Shown in pieces: positions 52,758 through 61,480 of a DNA stretch of 64,000 nt (positions are counted from its first letter, which is position 1; each line of letters starts with the position of its first letter). Below the pieces are notes generated by a model. The model did no database searches. It had not been told where the DNA came from and saw only the letters and a program-made list of their open reading frames with translations. The DNA comes from a bacterium (lineage in GTDB: Bacteria > Sysuimicrobiota > Sysuimicrobiia > Sysuimicrobiales > Segetimicrobiaceae). The stretch covers positions 1 through 64,000 of the forward strand of contig DATGHU010000028.1 in NCBI GenBank assembly GCA_035307765.1. The letters are read 5' to 3'. The translations under genes and the position numbers were made by a program.

Positions 52758-53527
52758 CGGCCCGGCTCCCGCAGCCGCAGGTCGCCGGCGACGACTCGCC
52801 GGATCTCGCCGCCGTCGAGCCGCACGAGCAGCGCTCCCGCCTCGTCGAGATCGAGCGCGGTCCCCTCGATCGCGCCGTCGGGCATCTCCACGCGGACTGA
52901 CCGGCCGAGGGTGTCGGTCGTCTCGCGCCACCGCCGCAGCGTCGGCCCGGTCCCGCCGGACTTCAGCTCCGCGTACGCGCGGTCCAGTTCGCGCAGCACG
53001 GCGCGGATCAGCCCTTCCCGATCCACGGGGTGGCCGAGCAGGGCCTGGAGCGAGGTGGCGGGGTACCCCTCGATCACCGGGAGCGCCGCGAGGGCGATGT
53101 TCGCGTTGATCCCGACGCCCACCACCACCCACTCGGCGCCGGCGGTCGCCTCGGCCAGGATGCCGGCGATCTTGCCGCCGTCGACGAGGACATCGTTCGG
53201 CCACTTCACGCGGGCCGGGAGCCCGGTGAGCTCGCGGATCGCCCGGGCGGTCGCGACCCCCGCCCCAAGGCCCAGGAGCGGGACGCGCTCCAGGGGGAGC
53301 TCCGGGCGGAGGATCACGGACAGCCAGATGCCGCCGCGGGGGGACGTCCACGATCGCCCGCGGCGGCCGCGGCCGGCGGTCTGCTCGTCCGCCAGGATGA
53401 CGGTGCCCTCGGGAGCTGAGACCTCGGTCAGCTGCACCGCCAGGTCGTTCGTCGACGGGAGGGACTCGTGCCAGCGGACGTAGCGGCCGATCAGGCGAGT
53501 GCCGAGGTCGGCGAACCGGTCGATCAT
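52754..53527 (-). CDS. birA: Biotin--[acetyl-CoA-carboxylase] ligase
   Basis: Attaches biotin to the biotin carboxyl carrier protein; 257 residues. Motifs: SLPSTNDLAVQ, the biotinoyl-AMP loop GRGRRGRSWTSPRGG, KWPNDVLVDGGKIAGIL and VGVGINAN. The C-terminal cap domain is present (DTLGRSVRVEM). There is no N-terminal DNA-binding domain, so it is a ligase only, not a repressor. ATG 53527 overlaps the folK stop (ATGA) and its own stop overlaps the P1 peptidase start. Confidence 0.93.
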   Translation of the reverse strand: MIDRFADLGTRLIGRYVRWHESLPSTNDLAVQLTEVSAPEGTVILADEQTAGRGRRGRSWTSPRGGIWLSVILRPELPLERVPLLGLGAGVATARAIRELTGLPARVKWPNDVLVDGGKIAGILAEATAGAEWVVVGVGINANIALAALPVIEGYPATSLQALLGHPVDREGLIRAVLRELDRAYAELKSGGTGPTLRRWRETTDTLGRSVRVEMPDGAIEGTALDLDEAGALLVRLDGGEIRRVVAGDLRLREPGR

Positions 53528-54672
53528 CGATCGCCCCCCGCCGCGGTCGGGCTCGGGCGGTAGACGCGCACGGCCTCGCGATCCGGGAGCGCCTCGAGCA
53601 GGGCTTCCACCGACGCGCCGTCGGGCAGCCGCAACCCGGGGACCAGCTCGGCGAGGGGGACGAGCGCGAACGCTCGGCGGCGGAGTTCGGCGTGCGGGAT
53701 CACCAGGTCCGGCGTCGCCAGCTCGAGCGCATCGTAGACGAGGATGTCGATGTCGATCGTCCGCGGTCCCCAGCGGACGGTCCGCACCCGGCCCAGCTTC
53801 GCTTCGACCTCGAGGCAGCGCGCGAGCAGCGCCGCGGAGGGGAGGGCCGTCCGGACCTGCACCACTTGGTTGAGGAAGCAGGGCTGATCGGTCTTTCCCC
53901 AGGGAGGCGATTCGTAGAGATGCGAGGCGGCGACGACGCGCAGGTCGGGAGTGTCCAGGAGGGCCCTGGCCTGCGCCAGCATCTGCGCACGGTCGCCCTG
54001 GTTGGAGCCGAGGCCCAGGAACACGGAGGCGGGTTCGTCCCCTTCCCGCGCGCGCCCCAGCGCTTCCCATCCTTCGCGCAGCACCAGCGCCCCGAGCAGG
54101 AGGGCCGCCCCCGGGTCGGCCCACCCGAGCCCCACCCGCTGCGCCGCGAGGCCGACGAGCACCACCCCGGCCATCAAGCCGCAGGCCAGGTTCCCCATCG
54201 CGTCCTCGCGCAGCGCCTCGCTCCCCAGCACGCGCGCGACCCGCCGCTTCGCCGAGGAGAGCCACGGCATGCCGAGCAGCGCCGCCAGCGAGACCGCGAA
54301 CCCCCACGCTCCGGGTGCGACCCCAACCGGCCTCCGGAGACGCTCGGCGGCCCCGATCAGGATGTAGACGGCAAGCGCGAGCAGGCATCCCGCGACCACA
54401 CGGGCCGAGAGGCGCTCGGCCGCGGCGACGCGCCGGGCGTCCTGATCGGAAGCGGACCGGGCCTCGACCAGCAGCCGCCACAGCACCGCCGCGCCGGATA
54501 TCAGCTCGATCAAGCTGTCCAGCCCGAACACCTCGAGGGACAGGCTCCGGGCGGCCACGCCGGCGGCGACCGCCACGCCGCCTTCCGCGAGCATCCAGGC
54601 CATGGAGACCCACTCCAGGAGGATCGCGCGCCGGAGGGGGGCGCGGGACCCGGCGGCCGGGGCCGCGATCAT
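53524..54672 (-). CDS. folK: Fusion of a CDF-type membrane protein with FolK pyrophosphokinase
   Basis: One uninterrupted 382-residue frame. Residues 10-210 are a complete CDF-like cation transporter module of about five or six helices: FGLDSLIELISGAAVLWRL, MPWLSSAKRRVARVLGS, then WADPGAALLLGALVLREGWEAL, its usual ending. Residues 215-375 are 6-hydroxymethyl-7,8-dihydropterin pyrophosphokinase: VFLGLGSNQGDR, YESPPWGKTDQPCFLNQVV, GPRTIDIDILVYD and IPHAELRRRAFALVPL, with catalytic Asp residues present. A GTG at 54024 could start FolK alone, with AAGGGG about 14 bases upstream. ATG 54672 overlaps the folB stop and the end overlaps birA, all coupled. Membrane tethering of a folate enzyme would be unusual. 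Confidence 0.85.
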   Translation of the reverse strand: MIAAPAAGSRAPLRRAILLEWVSMAWMLAEGGVAVAAGVAARSLSLEVFGLDSLIELISGAAVLWRLLVEARSASDQDARRVAAAERLSARVVAGCLLALAVYILIGAAERLRRPVGVAPGAWGFAVSLAALLGMPWLSSAKRRVARVLGSEALREDAMGNLACGLMAGVVLVGLAAQRVGLGWADPGAALLLGALVLREGWEALGRAREGDEPASVFLGLGSNQGDRAQMLAQARALLDTPDLRVVAASHLYESPPWGKTDQPCFLNQVVQVRTALPSAALLARCLEVEAKLGRVRTVRWGPRTIDIDILVYDALELATPDLVIPHAELRRRAFALVPLAELVPGLRLPDGASVEALLEALPDREAVRVYRPSPTAAGGDR

Positions 54673-55034
54673 GCCCGCCGCCGCCGCGTGACCTCGACCG
54701 CGGCGTAGGCGAGCGGTCCACCCAGCTGCACGTGGGGCTTCCGGACGCGCACCGTCACCGCCTCCACCCGCGCGACCTCCAGCAGGCGGTGCGCGACCGC
54801 CTCGGCCACCGCCTCGAGCAGCCGGCAGCGCTCCCCCACCAGCACGTCGCGCACCCGCCCGTACACGTCCCGGTAGTCGAGGGTGTCGGAGAGCTCGTCG
54901 CTGTGCCCGGCGCGGTGCAGCGAGGTCTCCACCGTCACGTCGACGAGGAAGACCTGTCCCTTCTCCTGTTCCTCCGGGCTCACCCCGTGGTAGGCGTAGA
55001 ACGCCATCTCGCGCAGCACGATCCGATCGGGCAC
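54669..55034 (-). CDS. folB: Dihydroneopterin aldolase
   Basis: Converts 7,8-dihydroneopterin to hydroxymethyl-dihydropterin; 121 residues, normal for the family. MPDRIVLREMAFYAYHGVSPEEQEKGQ contains the conserved YHGV and Glu; DTLDYRDVY and LLEAVAEAVAHRLL follow, and a late Lys lies in VRVRKPHVQLGG. GTG start 3 bases after the folP stop. It hands its product to the FolK module encoded next. Confidence 0.93.
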   Translation of the reverse strand: MPDRIVLREMAFYAYHGVSPEEQEKGQVFLVDVTVETSLHRAGHSDELSDTLDYRDVYGRVRDVLVGERCRLLEAVAEAVAHRLLEVARVEAVTVRVRKPHVQLGGPLAYAAVEVTRRRRA

Positions 55035-55037
55035 CGC

Positions 55038-55880
55038 CTACGCGCCTCCCGCGGCCGGGGGCGTCCCCCGCACGACGGCGTCGGTCATCCGCGCCACCCG
55101 GACGATGGTCCGGACGTCGTGCGCGCGCACGATGTCCGCCCCGTTCATGATCGCGACCGCCACCGTCGCGGCCGTCCCCTCGACGCGCTCATGCACCGGA
55201 AGGTTCAACACTTTCCCGATGCTCCCTTTGCGCGAGGTCCCGATCAGGATGGGACGGCCCAGCACGGTCAGGTCCCGGAGTCGTCGCAGGATCTCCATGT
55301 TCTGCGACACCGTGAGCCCGAACCCATACCCCGGGTCCACCAGGGTCTGCGCCTCCGCGATCCCCGCGTCTGCGGCGGCCGCAATCCGCGCGCGGAGAAA
55401 CGCCACGGTCTCGCCGACCGCGTCGGCGCTTTCCGCCCGCTGGTCCCAATCCATCAGGACGACCGGCGCCCCCGCGCGCGCCACGAGGCGCGCCATCCCC
55501 GGGTCGCCGCGCAGGGCCGACACATCGTTCACCAGCACCGCCCCCGCCTCCAGCGCCGCCCCGGCGACCCGCGCGGAGAACGTGTCGACGCTCACGGGCA
55601 CGCCGATCCCGACCAGCCGCCGAATCGCCGGGATCGTCAGGCGGATCTCCTCGGCCACCTCGACCGGCGGCGCCCCCGGCCGCGTCGAACGGCCGCCGAC
55701 GTCGAGCAGGTCGACCCCCGCTTCCCGCATCGCCTGCCCGCGCGCCTCCGCGGCCCCCGCATCGCCGGCGAGGCCGTCCCCGGCAAACGAATCCGGCGCC
55801 ATGTTGATGATCCCCATGACGAACGTCCGGCGGCCGAACTCCAGCCCCAGCGGTCCGACCCGCGCCGCCTGGGAGGTCAT
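55038..55880 (-). CDS. folP: Dihydropteroate synthase
   Basis: Condenses hydroxymethyl-dihydropterin pyrophosphate with p-aminobenzoate; the sulfonamide target. 280 residues, TIM barrel. Motifs: MGIINMAPDSFAGDG (pyrophosphate loop), LLDVGGRSTRPGA, VSVDTFSARVA, VNDVSALRGDP, LVDPGYGFGLTVSQN, IGTSRKGSIGKV and VRAHDVRTIVRVARM. ATG 55880 overlaps the ftcD stop (ATGA). It stands before folB and folK, as in other bacteria. Confidence 0.95.
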   Translation of the reverse strand: MTSQAARVGPLGLEFGRRTFVMGIINMAPDSFAGDGLAGDAGAAEARGQAMREAGVDLLDVGGRSTRPGAPPVEVAEEIRLTIPAIRRLVGIGVPVSVDTFSARVAGAALEAGAVLVNDVSALRGDPGMARLVARAGAPVVLMDWDQRAESADAVGETVAFLRARIAAAADAGIAEAQTLVDPGYGFGLTVSQNMEILRRLRDLTVLGRPILIGTSRKGSIGKVLNLPVHERVEGTAATVAVAIMNGADIVRAHDVRTIVRVARMTDAVVRGTPPAAGGA

Positions 55881-56797
55881 CGCCCGTGCGCGCCGGCGCC
55901 GGGGGATCCGTCCAGCCCCTGCGCCATCCGCAGCGGGTCGAAGATCTGTCCCGGGCGCAGGCCGCGCAGGCGCAGCGCGGCCAAGGGCTCGGGGGGCAGC
56001 GCCTCCCGCGGCGCGCACCCCACGAGCTCGCCCGCCTCGACGGTGAGGCCGCGGCGCGCCGCTTCGGCCTCGACCCGCTGAAACGCGGCGAGCGGAGGAG
56101 TCCGCCGGTAGTCGAGCAGATTCATCGACACCTGCGCCACCCCACGGGTCCGGAGGAACACCCCCATCGCTTGGACGGCGGGGAGCCCGCCCGAGGACTC
56201 GCGCACGGCGCGGGCGATCTCCCGCGCCGCGGCGACGTCGGGACTGTGAAGGTCGACGTTGAAAGCGATCAGGATGTCCCTCGCCCCCACCGCCACCGCG
56301 CCGGCGGTGGGGTGCACCCGCGCCGGCCCCAGATCGGGCGCCCGCTCCGGCTCGGCGATCGCCCCCTGCAGGCGCTCGAATCCCCCGCGCCGCACCTGGG
56401 CCAGGGTGCGCGGGCCCGCCTGGCCGTAGAGGAACACGGGCAGCGCCAGGCGCTCCGCCAACACCCCGCCCAATCGATGGGCCAGCGCGACGCACTCGGG
56501 CATCCCCCCCCCGACCAGCGGCACGATGGGAATCACGTCGACGGCCCCGATGCGTGGGTGCACGCCGCGGTGCGTACGGAGATCGATCCGCTCCACCGCC
56601 ACCGCCGCGCTGCGCAGCGCGGCGTCCAGCACGGCCGCGCTCGCGCCGACGAAGGTGAACACCGACCGGTTGTGATCGGGGTCGGCCGACACATCGAGGA
56701 GGCGGATACCCGCAACCGCCCGGATGCTCGCCGCCAGCGCGTCGAGGACCACCCTCCGGCGCCCCTCGCTGAAGTTTGGCACGCACTCCACCATCAT
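55877..56797 (-). CDS. ftcD: Glutamate formiminotransferase
   Basis: Transfers the formimino group of N-formiminoglutamate to tetrahydrofolate; 306 residues, the transferase half only (no cyclodeaminase domain). Motifs: ECVPNFSEGRR at the start, DPDHNRSVFTFVG, IDLRTHRGVHPRIGAVDVIP with the conserved His, LPVFLYGQA, and INLLDY-like VSMNLLDYRRTP. It is the first gene of the coupled ftcD-folP-folB-folK-birA run, so a one-carbon donor enzyme is co-made with folate synthesis. Two ATG codons begin the frame; no ribosome site is visible. Confidence 0.9.
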   Translation of the reverse strand: MMVECVPNFSEGRRRVVLDALAASIRAVAGIRLLDVSADPDHNRSVFTFVGASAAVLDAALRSAAVAVERIDLRTHRGVHPRIGAVDVIPIVPLVGGGMPECVALAHRLGGVLAERLALPVFLYGQAGPRTLAQVRRGGFERLQGAIAEPERAPDLGPARVHPTAGAVAVGARDILIAFNVDLHSPDVAAAREIARAVRESSGGLPAVQAMGVFLRTRGVAQVSMNLLDYRRTPPLAAFQRVEAEAARRGLTVEAGELVGCAPREALPPEPLAALRLRGLRPGQIFDPLRMAQGLDGSPGAGAHGR

Positions 56798-56871
56798 CGG
56801 GTTTGGGCCCGGGGTGCCGGACGGGCCAAGCGGGAGGGGATCCCGAACGTCGCCTGGGGCGATCGTCGGCC

Positions 56872-57231
56872 TTACTCGTCCTTGGGCTCGGTAACCCGCG
56901 AGAAGTGGATCACGGTCACCGTATCGTCCATGCCGACCGGGCGCCCGTAGATCTTGGAGAGAAACTCCATCAGGCCGGCGTGCTCCCTCGACGCGGGGTT
57001 CTCCCGTTCGATCTCCCTCGGAGTCACCTCCCGCAGCGCCTTGATCTCCACCCGATCGATCATCCCGGTGAAGATCCGCTGCTTCGTCCCAAACCGGCTC
57101 CCCACCGTGACCCAGACCAGCTGCCCGTCCTGGTATTTGTCGCGCTTGTCACCCAGGCGGATCGTCAGCGTCTTCCGGCCGTCGCGAAGCGCCTGGGTAA
57201 AGACGCTCGAGTAAAAATTGAGCGCGAACAT
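56872..57231 (-). CDS. ASCH-domain protein
   Basis: A 119-residue single ASCH domain, a PUA-like fold thought to bind RNA. MFALNFYSSVFTQALRDGRKTLTIRLGDK carries the ASCH pattern of a buried Phe/Tyr strand plus K-T-x-R; GQLVWVTVGSRFG and FTGMIDRVEIKALRE follow. ATG 57231 is preceded by GGAGG; an ATG at 57243 is inside that site. It is the next gene upstream of ftcD, 74 bases apart, and may be in the same transcript. Role unknown, possibly RNA modification or translation. Confidence 0.8.
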   Translation of the reverse strand: MFALNFYSSVFTQALRDGRKTLTIRLGDKRDKYQDGQLVWVTVGSRFGTKQRIFTGMIDRVEIKALREVTPREIERENPASREHAGLMEFLSKIYGRPVGMDDTVTVIHFSRVTEPKDE

Positions 57232-57472
57232 GCCTGCCTCCATGGACCAGACCTACCGGTCTCGTCGGCCGCGGTCGGGCGGGGCTCCGCGGCGGGCCGC
57301 CCGGAATGCTCCCCCCGATGCGGGCGTGGGGACCGGAATCGGCGTGCCGTTGCTTCGTGTCATCCGCCGCGCTTCCCTCCAGCACCCGTGCCGGCCTCTC
57401 TCGGTCGGTCTTGCGGAACATGTGGTCCGAGCCCCCCGTATGAGGGGGAGCCCCATTCTCCGGAGGTGTTCT

Positions 57473-58198
57473 ATGAACACGACAGGGATGCGCCTGGCGG
57501 CGCTGGCGGTCGCGGTCCTTCTCACGGGGACCTCAGCCGTGGTGCCGCCGGCAAGGGCCCAGGGACCCGCGCCGGCCGGTCGCGGGATGGCGTCCCCCGG
57601 CCAAGCGATCGCCGTGGTCGGACAGGGCTCGGTCGAGGCCGTCCCCGACCGCGCGACGATCGACGTCGGCAACCAGGTGACGCGCCCCACCGCCCAAGAC
57701 GCCCAGCAGCGCGCCAGTGCCACCATGACCCAGATCATCGAGCGGATTCTAGCGCTCGGGATCCCGCGCGACCGCATCCATACGGTGGAGATCAACCTCT
57801 TCCCGCAGCGACGGGGCCCGTCCGAGGAGATCTCCGGCTACCAGGCCGTGCAGCGGGCGACCGTCACCGTCGACGACCTCACCATGGTGGGGCGCGTCGT
57901 CGACGCCGGCGCGGCCGCGGGGGCGAACCTGGTCGGCAACGTCACGTTCACGCTGCGCGATCCCGTGGCCCTGCGCACCCGCGCGCTCGCCGCCGCGGTG
58001 CAGGATGCCCGGGCCACCGCGAACACCATCGCCGCCGCGGCCGGGGTGACGATTCTTCGAGTCGTCCGGATCGATGAGGTCGGCGCGGCCGTGCCGGTCC
58101 CCCGGGTGGGGCTGCAGGCGGCGCCGGAGGTGTCCACGCCCGTGCTGCCCGGAACCCTGACCGTCACGATGCAGGTGCGGGCGATCTTCGCGTTCTGA
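57473..58198 (+). CDS. Exported SIMPL (DUF541) domain protein
   Basis: A 241-residue secreted protein. Signal peptide MNTTGMRLAALAVAVLLTG ending near ARAQG. The SIMPL domain is recognised from AIAVVGQGSVEAVPDRATID, IIERILALGI, ISGYQAVQRATVTV and the helix RTRALAAAVQDARATANTIAAAAG. SIMPL proteins form ring-like oligomers outside the membrane; their role is unclear. ATG 57473 follows GGAGGTG, and the palindrome CTCCGGAG covers that ribosome site. It is divergent from the ASCH gene. Confidence 0.85.
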   Translation: MNTTGMRLAALAVAVLLTGTSAVVPPARAQGPAPAGRGMASPGQAIAVVGQGSVEAVPDRATIDVGNQVTRPTAQDAQQRASATMTQIIERILALGIPRDRIHTVEINLFPQRRGPSEEISGYQAVQRATVTVDDLTMVGRVVDAGAAAGANLVGNVTFTLRDPVALRTRALAAAVQDARATANTIAAAAGVTILRVVRIDEVGAAVPVPRVGLQAAPEVSTPVLPGTLTVTMQVRAIFAF

Positions 58199-58242
58199 CG
58201 GCTCGAGTCCGCCGGTCCTCGGGGGTTGGTGTGGAGGGGACG

Positions 58243-58698
58243 CTACTTCAGCGCGGGGGAGAAGTCGGTGGTGGGAGCCTTCCCGGGTTCAGCCCTCACC
58301 GTCGCTTCCACCGCATTGTCCTTCTCCAGCTCCAGGATGATGTGCTTGAAGCTGATCAGCCCGAGGATGCCCTGCGCCGCCTGGGTCCCCTCCCCCGAGA
58401 GCAGCACGCGCTTCTGCGCGGGGGTCTTCGCCTGACCGCTCACCACGTCTTTGACCCTCATCGTCAGGGTATCGGTCTTCACATCGAGGGTGGAACTCTG
58501 GACCGTTCCCGGCCCGACGACATTCTCCACAAGACGCCTGGCGATCACGTCGGGCCGCAGCGACGCCGCCGTCCCTTCCTGGCGCGCCTCGTAGGCGTGC
58601 TCCCACGCGCCGAGTGCCGCGGCGATTACCGCGACGATGGCCAGGTAGATCGCTGCGGGCCGCCAGGGGAAGATCTGCTGGGTTTTGGGCTTCGGCAC
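58243..58698 (-). CDS. Hypothetical single-pass membrane protein
   Basis: A 151-residue protein I do not recognise. GTG 58698 has GGAGGGGG upstream; a longer start at 58737 is less likely. Residues about 13-32 form one transmembrane helix (AAIYLAIVAVIAAALGAW) preceded by basic residues, so the C-terminal 115 residues should be outside. That part is a mixed alpha/beta domain with LDVKTDTLTMRVKDVV and FKHIILELEKDNAVEATVR. It lies between the SIMPL gene (convergent) and the isochorismatase gene. Confidence 0.6.
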   Translation of the reverse strand: MPKPKTQQIFPWRPAAIYLAIVAVIAAALGAWEHAYEARQEGTAASLRPDVIARRLVENVVGPGTVQSSTLDVKTDTLTMRVKDVVSGQAKTPAQKRVLLSGEGTQAAQGILGLISFKHIILELEKDNAVEATVRAEPGKAPTTDFSPALK

Positions 58699-58787
58699 CG
58701 ACCCCCTCCGCTCGCCCCGGCCGGACTCGATCCTCACCCGCCGGGGCAGCCTTCATGATAGCACACCACCCCGACCAGGGGGTCGCT

Positions 58788-59381
58788 TCACCCGGACACG
58801 GAGAGGCCGTCGCTTTGCGTCAGGGTGCCCCGGTACAGGAAGGCGATCTGGCGAAACGCCGCGTGCCGGTCGAACTCGGTCAGCGCGGAGGTGGCATCGA
58901 CGGGAACGACGATCCGAAACCAGCGCAGCGCGGCGCTCCCGGCCGTGTGCAGGACACAGATGTTGCTCACGGTCCCGGTGATCACCAGCGTCTCGATCCG
59001 GCGACGCCGGAGCTCGTCCTCAAGTTCGGTACGGTAGAAGGCATCATAGCGGAGTTTGCGGATCACGAGATCCCCGGGGTCGGGGGCCAGATCGGGAACG
59101 ATCTCCGCCCCCCACGTCCCGGCGACGGCGTGCGGCCCCCACAGCGCGAACTCGGGGTCGTCGGCGCGGTGCCAGTCCTGTGTGTACACGATGGGGAGAC
59201 CGTGGGCGCGGGCGAGAGCCCGTAGCCGCCGAATCGCCGGCACGGTCGCCGCAGCGCCCGCGACGTAGAGGCTGCCCTTGGCATCGACGAAGTCGTTCTG
59301 CATGTCGACGACGATCAACGCGGTGTCCCGGGGCCCGACCTCAACGCGGCGGGCCACGGTGTACGGGGGGACCTCGAGCAT
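58788..59381 (-). CDS. Isochorismatase-family cysteine hydrolase
   Basis: A 197-residue hydrolase of the isochorismatase/nicotinamidase superfamily. The catalytic triad is Asp in LIVVDMQNDFVD, Lys in LVIRKLRYDAFY and Cys in ITGTVSNICVLHTA. A cis-peptide-type motif precedes the Cys. Likely activities include nicotinamidase or an amide hydrolase; sequence does not decide. ATG 59381 follows GGAGGAA. It stands 100 bases after ftsH on the same strand. Confidence 0.85.
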   Translation of the reverse strand: MLEVPPYTVARRVEVGPRDTALIVVDMQNDFVDAKGSLYVAGAAATVPAIRRLRALARAHGLPIVYTQDWHRADDPEFALWGPHAVAGTWGAEIVPDLAPDPGDLVIRKLRYDAFYRTELEDELRRRRIETLVITGTVSNICVLHTAGSAALRWFRIVVPVDATSALTEFDRHAAFRQIAFLYRGTLTQSDGLSVSG

Positions 59382-59482
59382 GCGGGGCGCTTCCTCCGAC
59401 ACGGCGGGTGTCGTCGCCTCAAAACCGAGCGGGGAAGCAGCCCGCCGGCTCCTTCCCCGCGATCGTCACGTCCCGGCCGCGC

Positions 59483-61393
59483 CTACCCGGTCGCCTCTGG
59501 CTTCAGCTTCGGTGGGATCGCCTCGGGCCGAGGGAACGACTTCACCTCCTGGGTCGCCGGCGGGGCGGCCACGACCTCCGGGACCTCGGGCGGCAGCGGT
59601 CGGCCGGCAATCAACGCGTCGAGCTCATCGCTCTCCAGGGACTCCCGCTCCAACAGCGCGTGCGCGATCCGGTCGAGGACGCCCTGGTGCTCGGTGAGCA
59701 TCGCCCGTGCCCGCCCGTAGCACTCGTCGATGATCCGACGCACTTCCTTGTCGATCTCGTACGCGATCTCGTCGGAGTAATTCCGGCTCTCCACCAGATC
59801 CCGACCGAGGAACACCGGCCCGTGCTTCGTGCCCAGCGTGAGCGGCCCCAGCTTGTCGGACATCCCGAACTCGGTGACCATCTTCCGCGCCAGCTCGGTC
59901 GCCTTTTCGAAATCGTTGGCGGCGCCGGTCGTGATCTCCGCAAAGACGATCTCCTCCGCCACCCGACCCCCCAGGATCGCCGTGATGTTCGCCAGGATCT
60001 CGCTGCGCGTCACGGTGTACTTCTCCTCCTGCGGCAGCGGGATCGTGTACCCGAGTGCCATCCCCCGCGGCAGGATCGTCACCTTGTGCGGCGGGTTGGC
60101 CTGGGGCACCAGCTTCCCGAGGAGCGCGTGCCCACCCTCGTGATAGGCGGTGAGCTCCCGCTCCTTGGGCGAGAGGATGCGGCTCTTCCGCTGCGGCCCG
60201 GCGATCACCCGCTCGATCGCTTCGTCGAACTCGGGCATCCCGATCCGCTTCTTCCCCCGCCGCGCCGTGAGCAGGGCCGCCTCGTTGACCATGTTCGCTA
60301 GATCCGCCCCGCTGAACCCCGGGGTGCGCCGGGCCAGCACATCGAGCTTGACGTCCTCCCCGATCGGCTTCCCCCGGGCGTGGACGTCGAGGATCGCCCG
60401 CCGCCCCTTCGCGTCCGGGTTGTCGACCACGATGCGCCGGTCGAACCGCCCCGGCCGCAGCAGCGCCGGATCGAGTATGTCCGGGCGGTTGGTCGCGGCG
60501 ATGACGATGATCCCCGAATTCGGATCGAACCCGTCCATCTCCACCAGGAGCTGGTTCAACGTTTGTTCCCGCTCGTCGTGGCCGCCGCCTAACCCCGCGC
60601 CGCGCTGCCGTCCCACCGCGTCGATCTCATCGATGAACACCAGACAGGGGGCTGACTTCTTGGCCTGATCGAAGAGATCGCGGACTCGGCTAGCCCCCAC
60701 GCCGACGAACATCTCCACAAACTCGCTGCCCGAGATGGAGAAGAACGGCACCCCGGCTTCCCCCGCGATCGCCTTCGCCAGCAGCGTCTTCCCGCTGCCG
60801 GGCGGGCCCACCAGGAGCACGCCGCGGGGGATCTTGGCCCCCAGCGCCTGGAACTTCTTTGGATGGCGGAGGAACTCGATGATCTCCTCCAACTCTTCCT
60901 TGGCCTCGTCGACCCCGGCCACGTCGTCGAAGGTCACGCGGGTCTTCGCCTCGGTGTGCAGCCGGGCACGGCTCTTTCCGAAGGACATCGCCTGGTTGGA
61001 GCCCGATTGGGCCTGCCGGAGCATCAACATCCAGAGGCCGACCAGGACGAGGAAGGGCAGCATCGTCGTCAGCAGATTGGGCCACAACGACGACTTGGAC
61101 GAGGGTTCCACCGTGATCTTCACGCCGTGGTCGCGCAGGGTCTCCAGATACGAGCTATCGCCCTTTGGCACGTAGGTCCGAAACTGCTTCCCGCTCTTGT
61201 ACTGCCCGGAGACGGCATCATCGCCGATCGATACCTGGTCGATGTGCCCCTGCGTCGCTTCCGTCACGAACACGCTGTACGGGATGACCTCGCTCGAGGT
61301 GCCCCGGCTGTTGTACAGCGGCAGCACCAGATACAGGACCACCACGAGGATCAGGGCCCACACCAGCAGGTTCCGAACGTACTTGCTAAACAC
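59483..61393 (-). CDS. ftsH: ATP-dependent zinc metalloprotease FtsH
   Basis: Membrane-bound AAA+ protease for membrane-protein quality control, 636 residues. Two TM helices (about 8-26 and 104-124) flank an extracytoplasmic domain. AAA+ domain: Walker A GPPGSGKT (Lys202), pore motif FVEMFVGVG, second region of homology [20 protein letters not shown]. The zinc site is HEGGH at 418-422. A GTG start at 61393 has AGAGGGGG upstream and its own extended -10 promoter. It follows tilS as in Bacillus (there with hprT between). Confidence 0.95.
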   Translation of the reverse strand: MFSKYVRNLLVWALILVVVLYLVLPLYNSRGTSSEVIPYSVFVTEATQGHIDQVSIGDDAVSGQYKSGKQFRTYVPKGDSSYLETLRDHGVKITVEPSSKSSLWPNLLTTMLPFLVLVGLWMLMLRQAQSGSNQAMSFGKSRARLHTEAKTRVTFDDVAGVDEAKEELEEIIEFLRHPKKFQALGAKIPRGVLLVGPPGSGKTLLAKAIAGEAGVPFFSISGSEFVEMFVGVGASRVRDLFDQAKKSAPCLVFIDEIDAVGRQRGAGLGGGHDEREQTLNQLLVEMDGFDPNSGIIVIAATNRPDILDPALLRPGRFDRRIVVDNPDAKGRRAILDVHARGKPIGEDVKLDVLARRTPGFSGADLANMVNEAALLTARRGKKRIGMPEFDEAIERVIAGPQRKSRILSPKERELTAYHEGGHALLGKLVPQANPPHKVTILPRGMALGYTIPLPQEEKYTVTRSEILANITAILGGRVAEEIVFAEITTGAANDFEKATELARKMVTEFGMSDKLGPLTLGTKHGPVFLGRDLVESRNYSDEIAYEIDKEVRRIIDECYGRARAMLTEHQGVLDRIAHALLERESLESDELDALIAGRPLPPEVPEVVAAPPATQEVKSFPRPEAIPPKLKPEATG

Positions 61394-61463
61394 TCACGCA
61401 TCCCCCTCTGGGACAGTCCCCGCAGCGCCCGGCCGTCCGACCCGGTGCCGAACCCTCAAAAAA

Positions 61464-61472
61464 ATTATAACA
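61464..61472 (-). promoter_or_regulatory. Extended -10 promoter of ftsH
   Basis: TGTTATAAT on the minus strand, followed by a run of T. It lies just after the tilS stop and about 70 bases before the ftsH start. No clear -35 box. Confidence 0.65.
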
Positions 61473-61480
61473 CAAACATT

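Noticed and set aside
53524-54023. FolK as a separate gene starting at the GTG at 54024
   Set aside because: Kept only as an alternative: the frame is continuous with the membrane module, and the nearest ribosome-like site is about 14 bases away, too far to be preferred.
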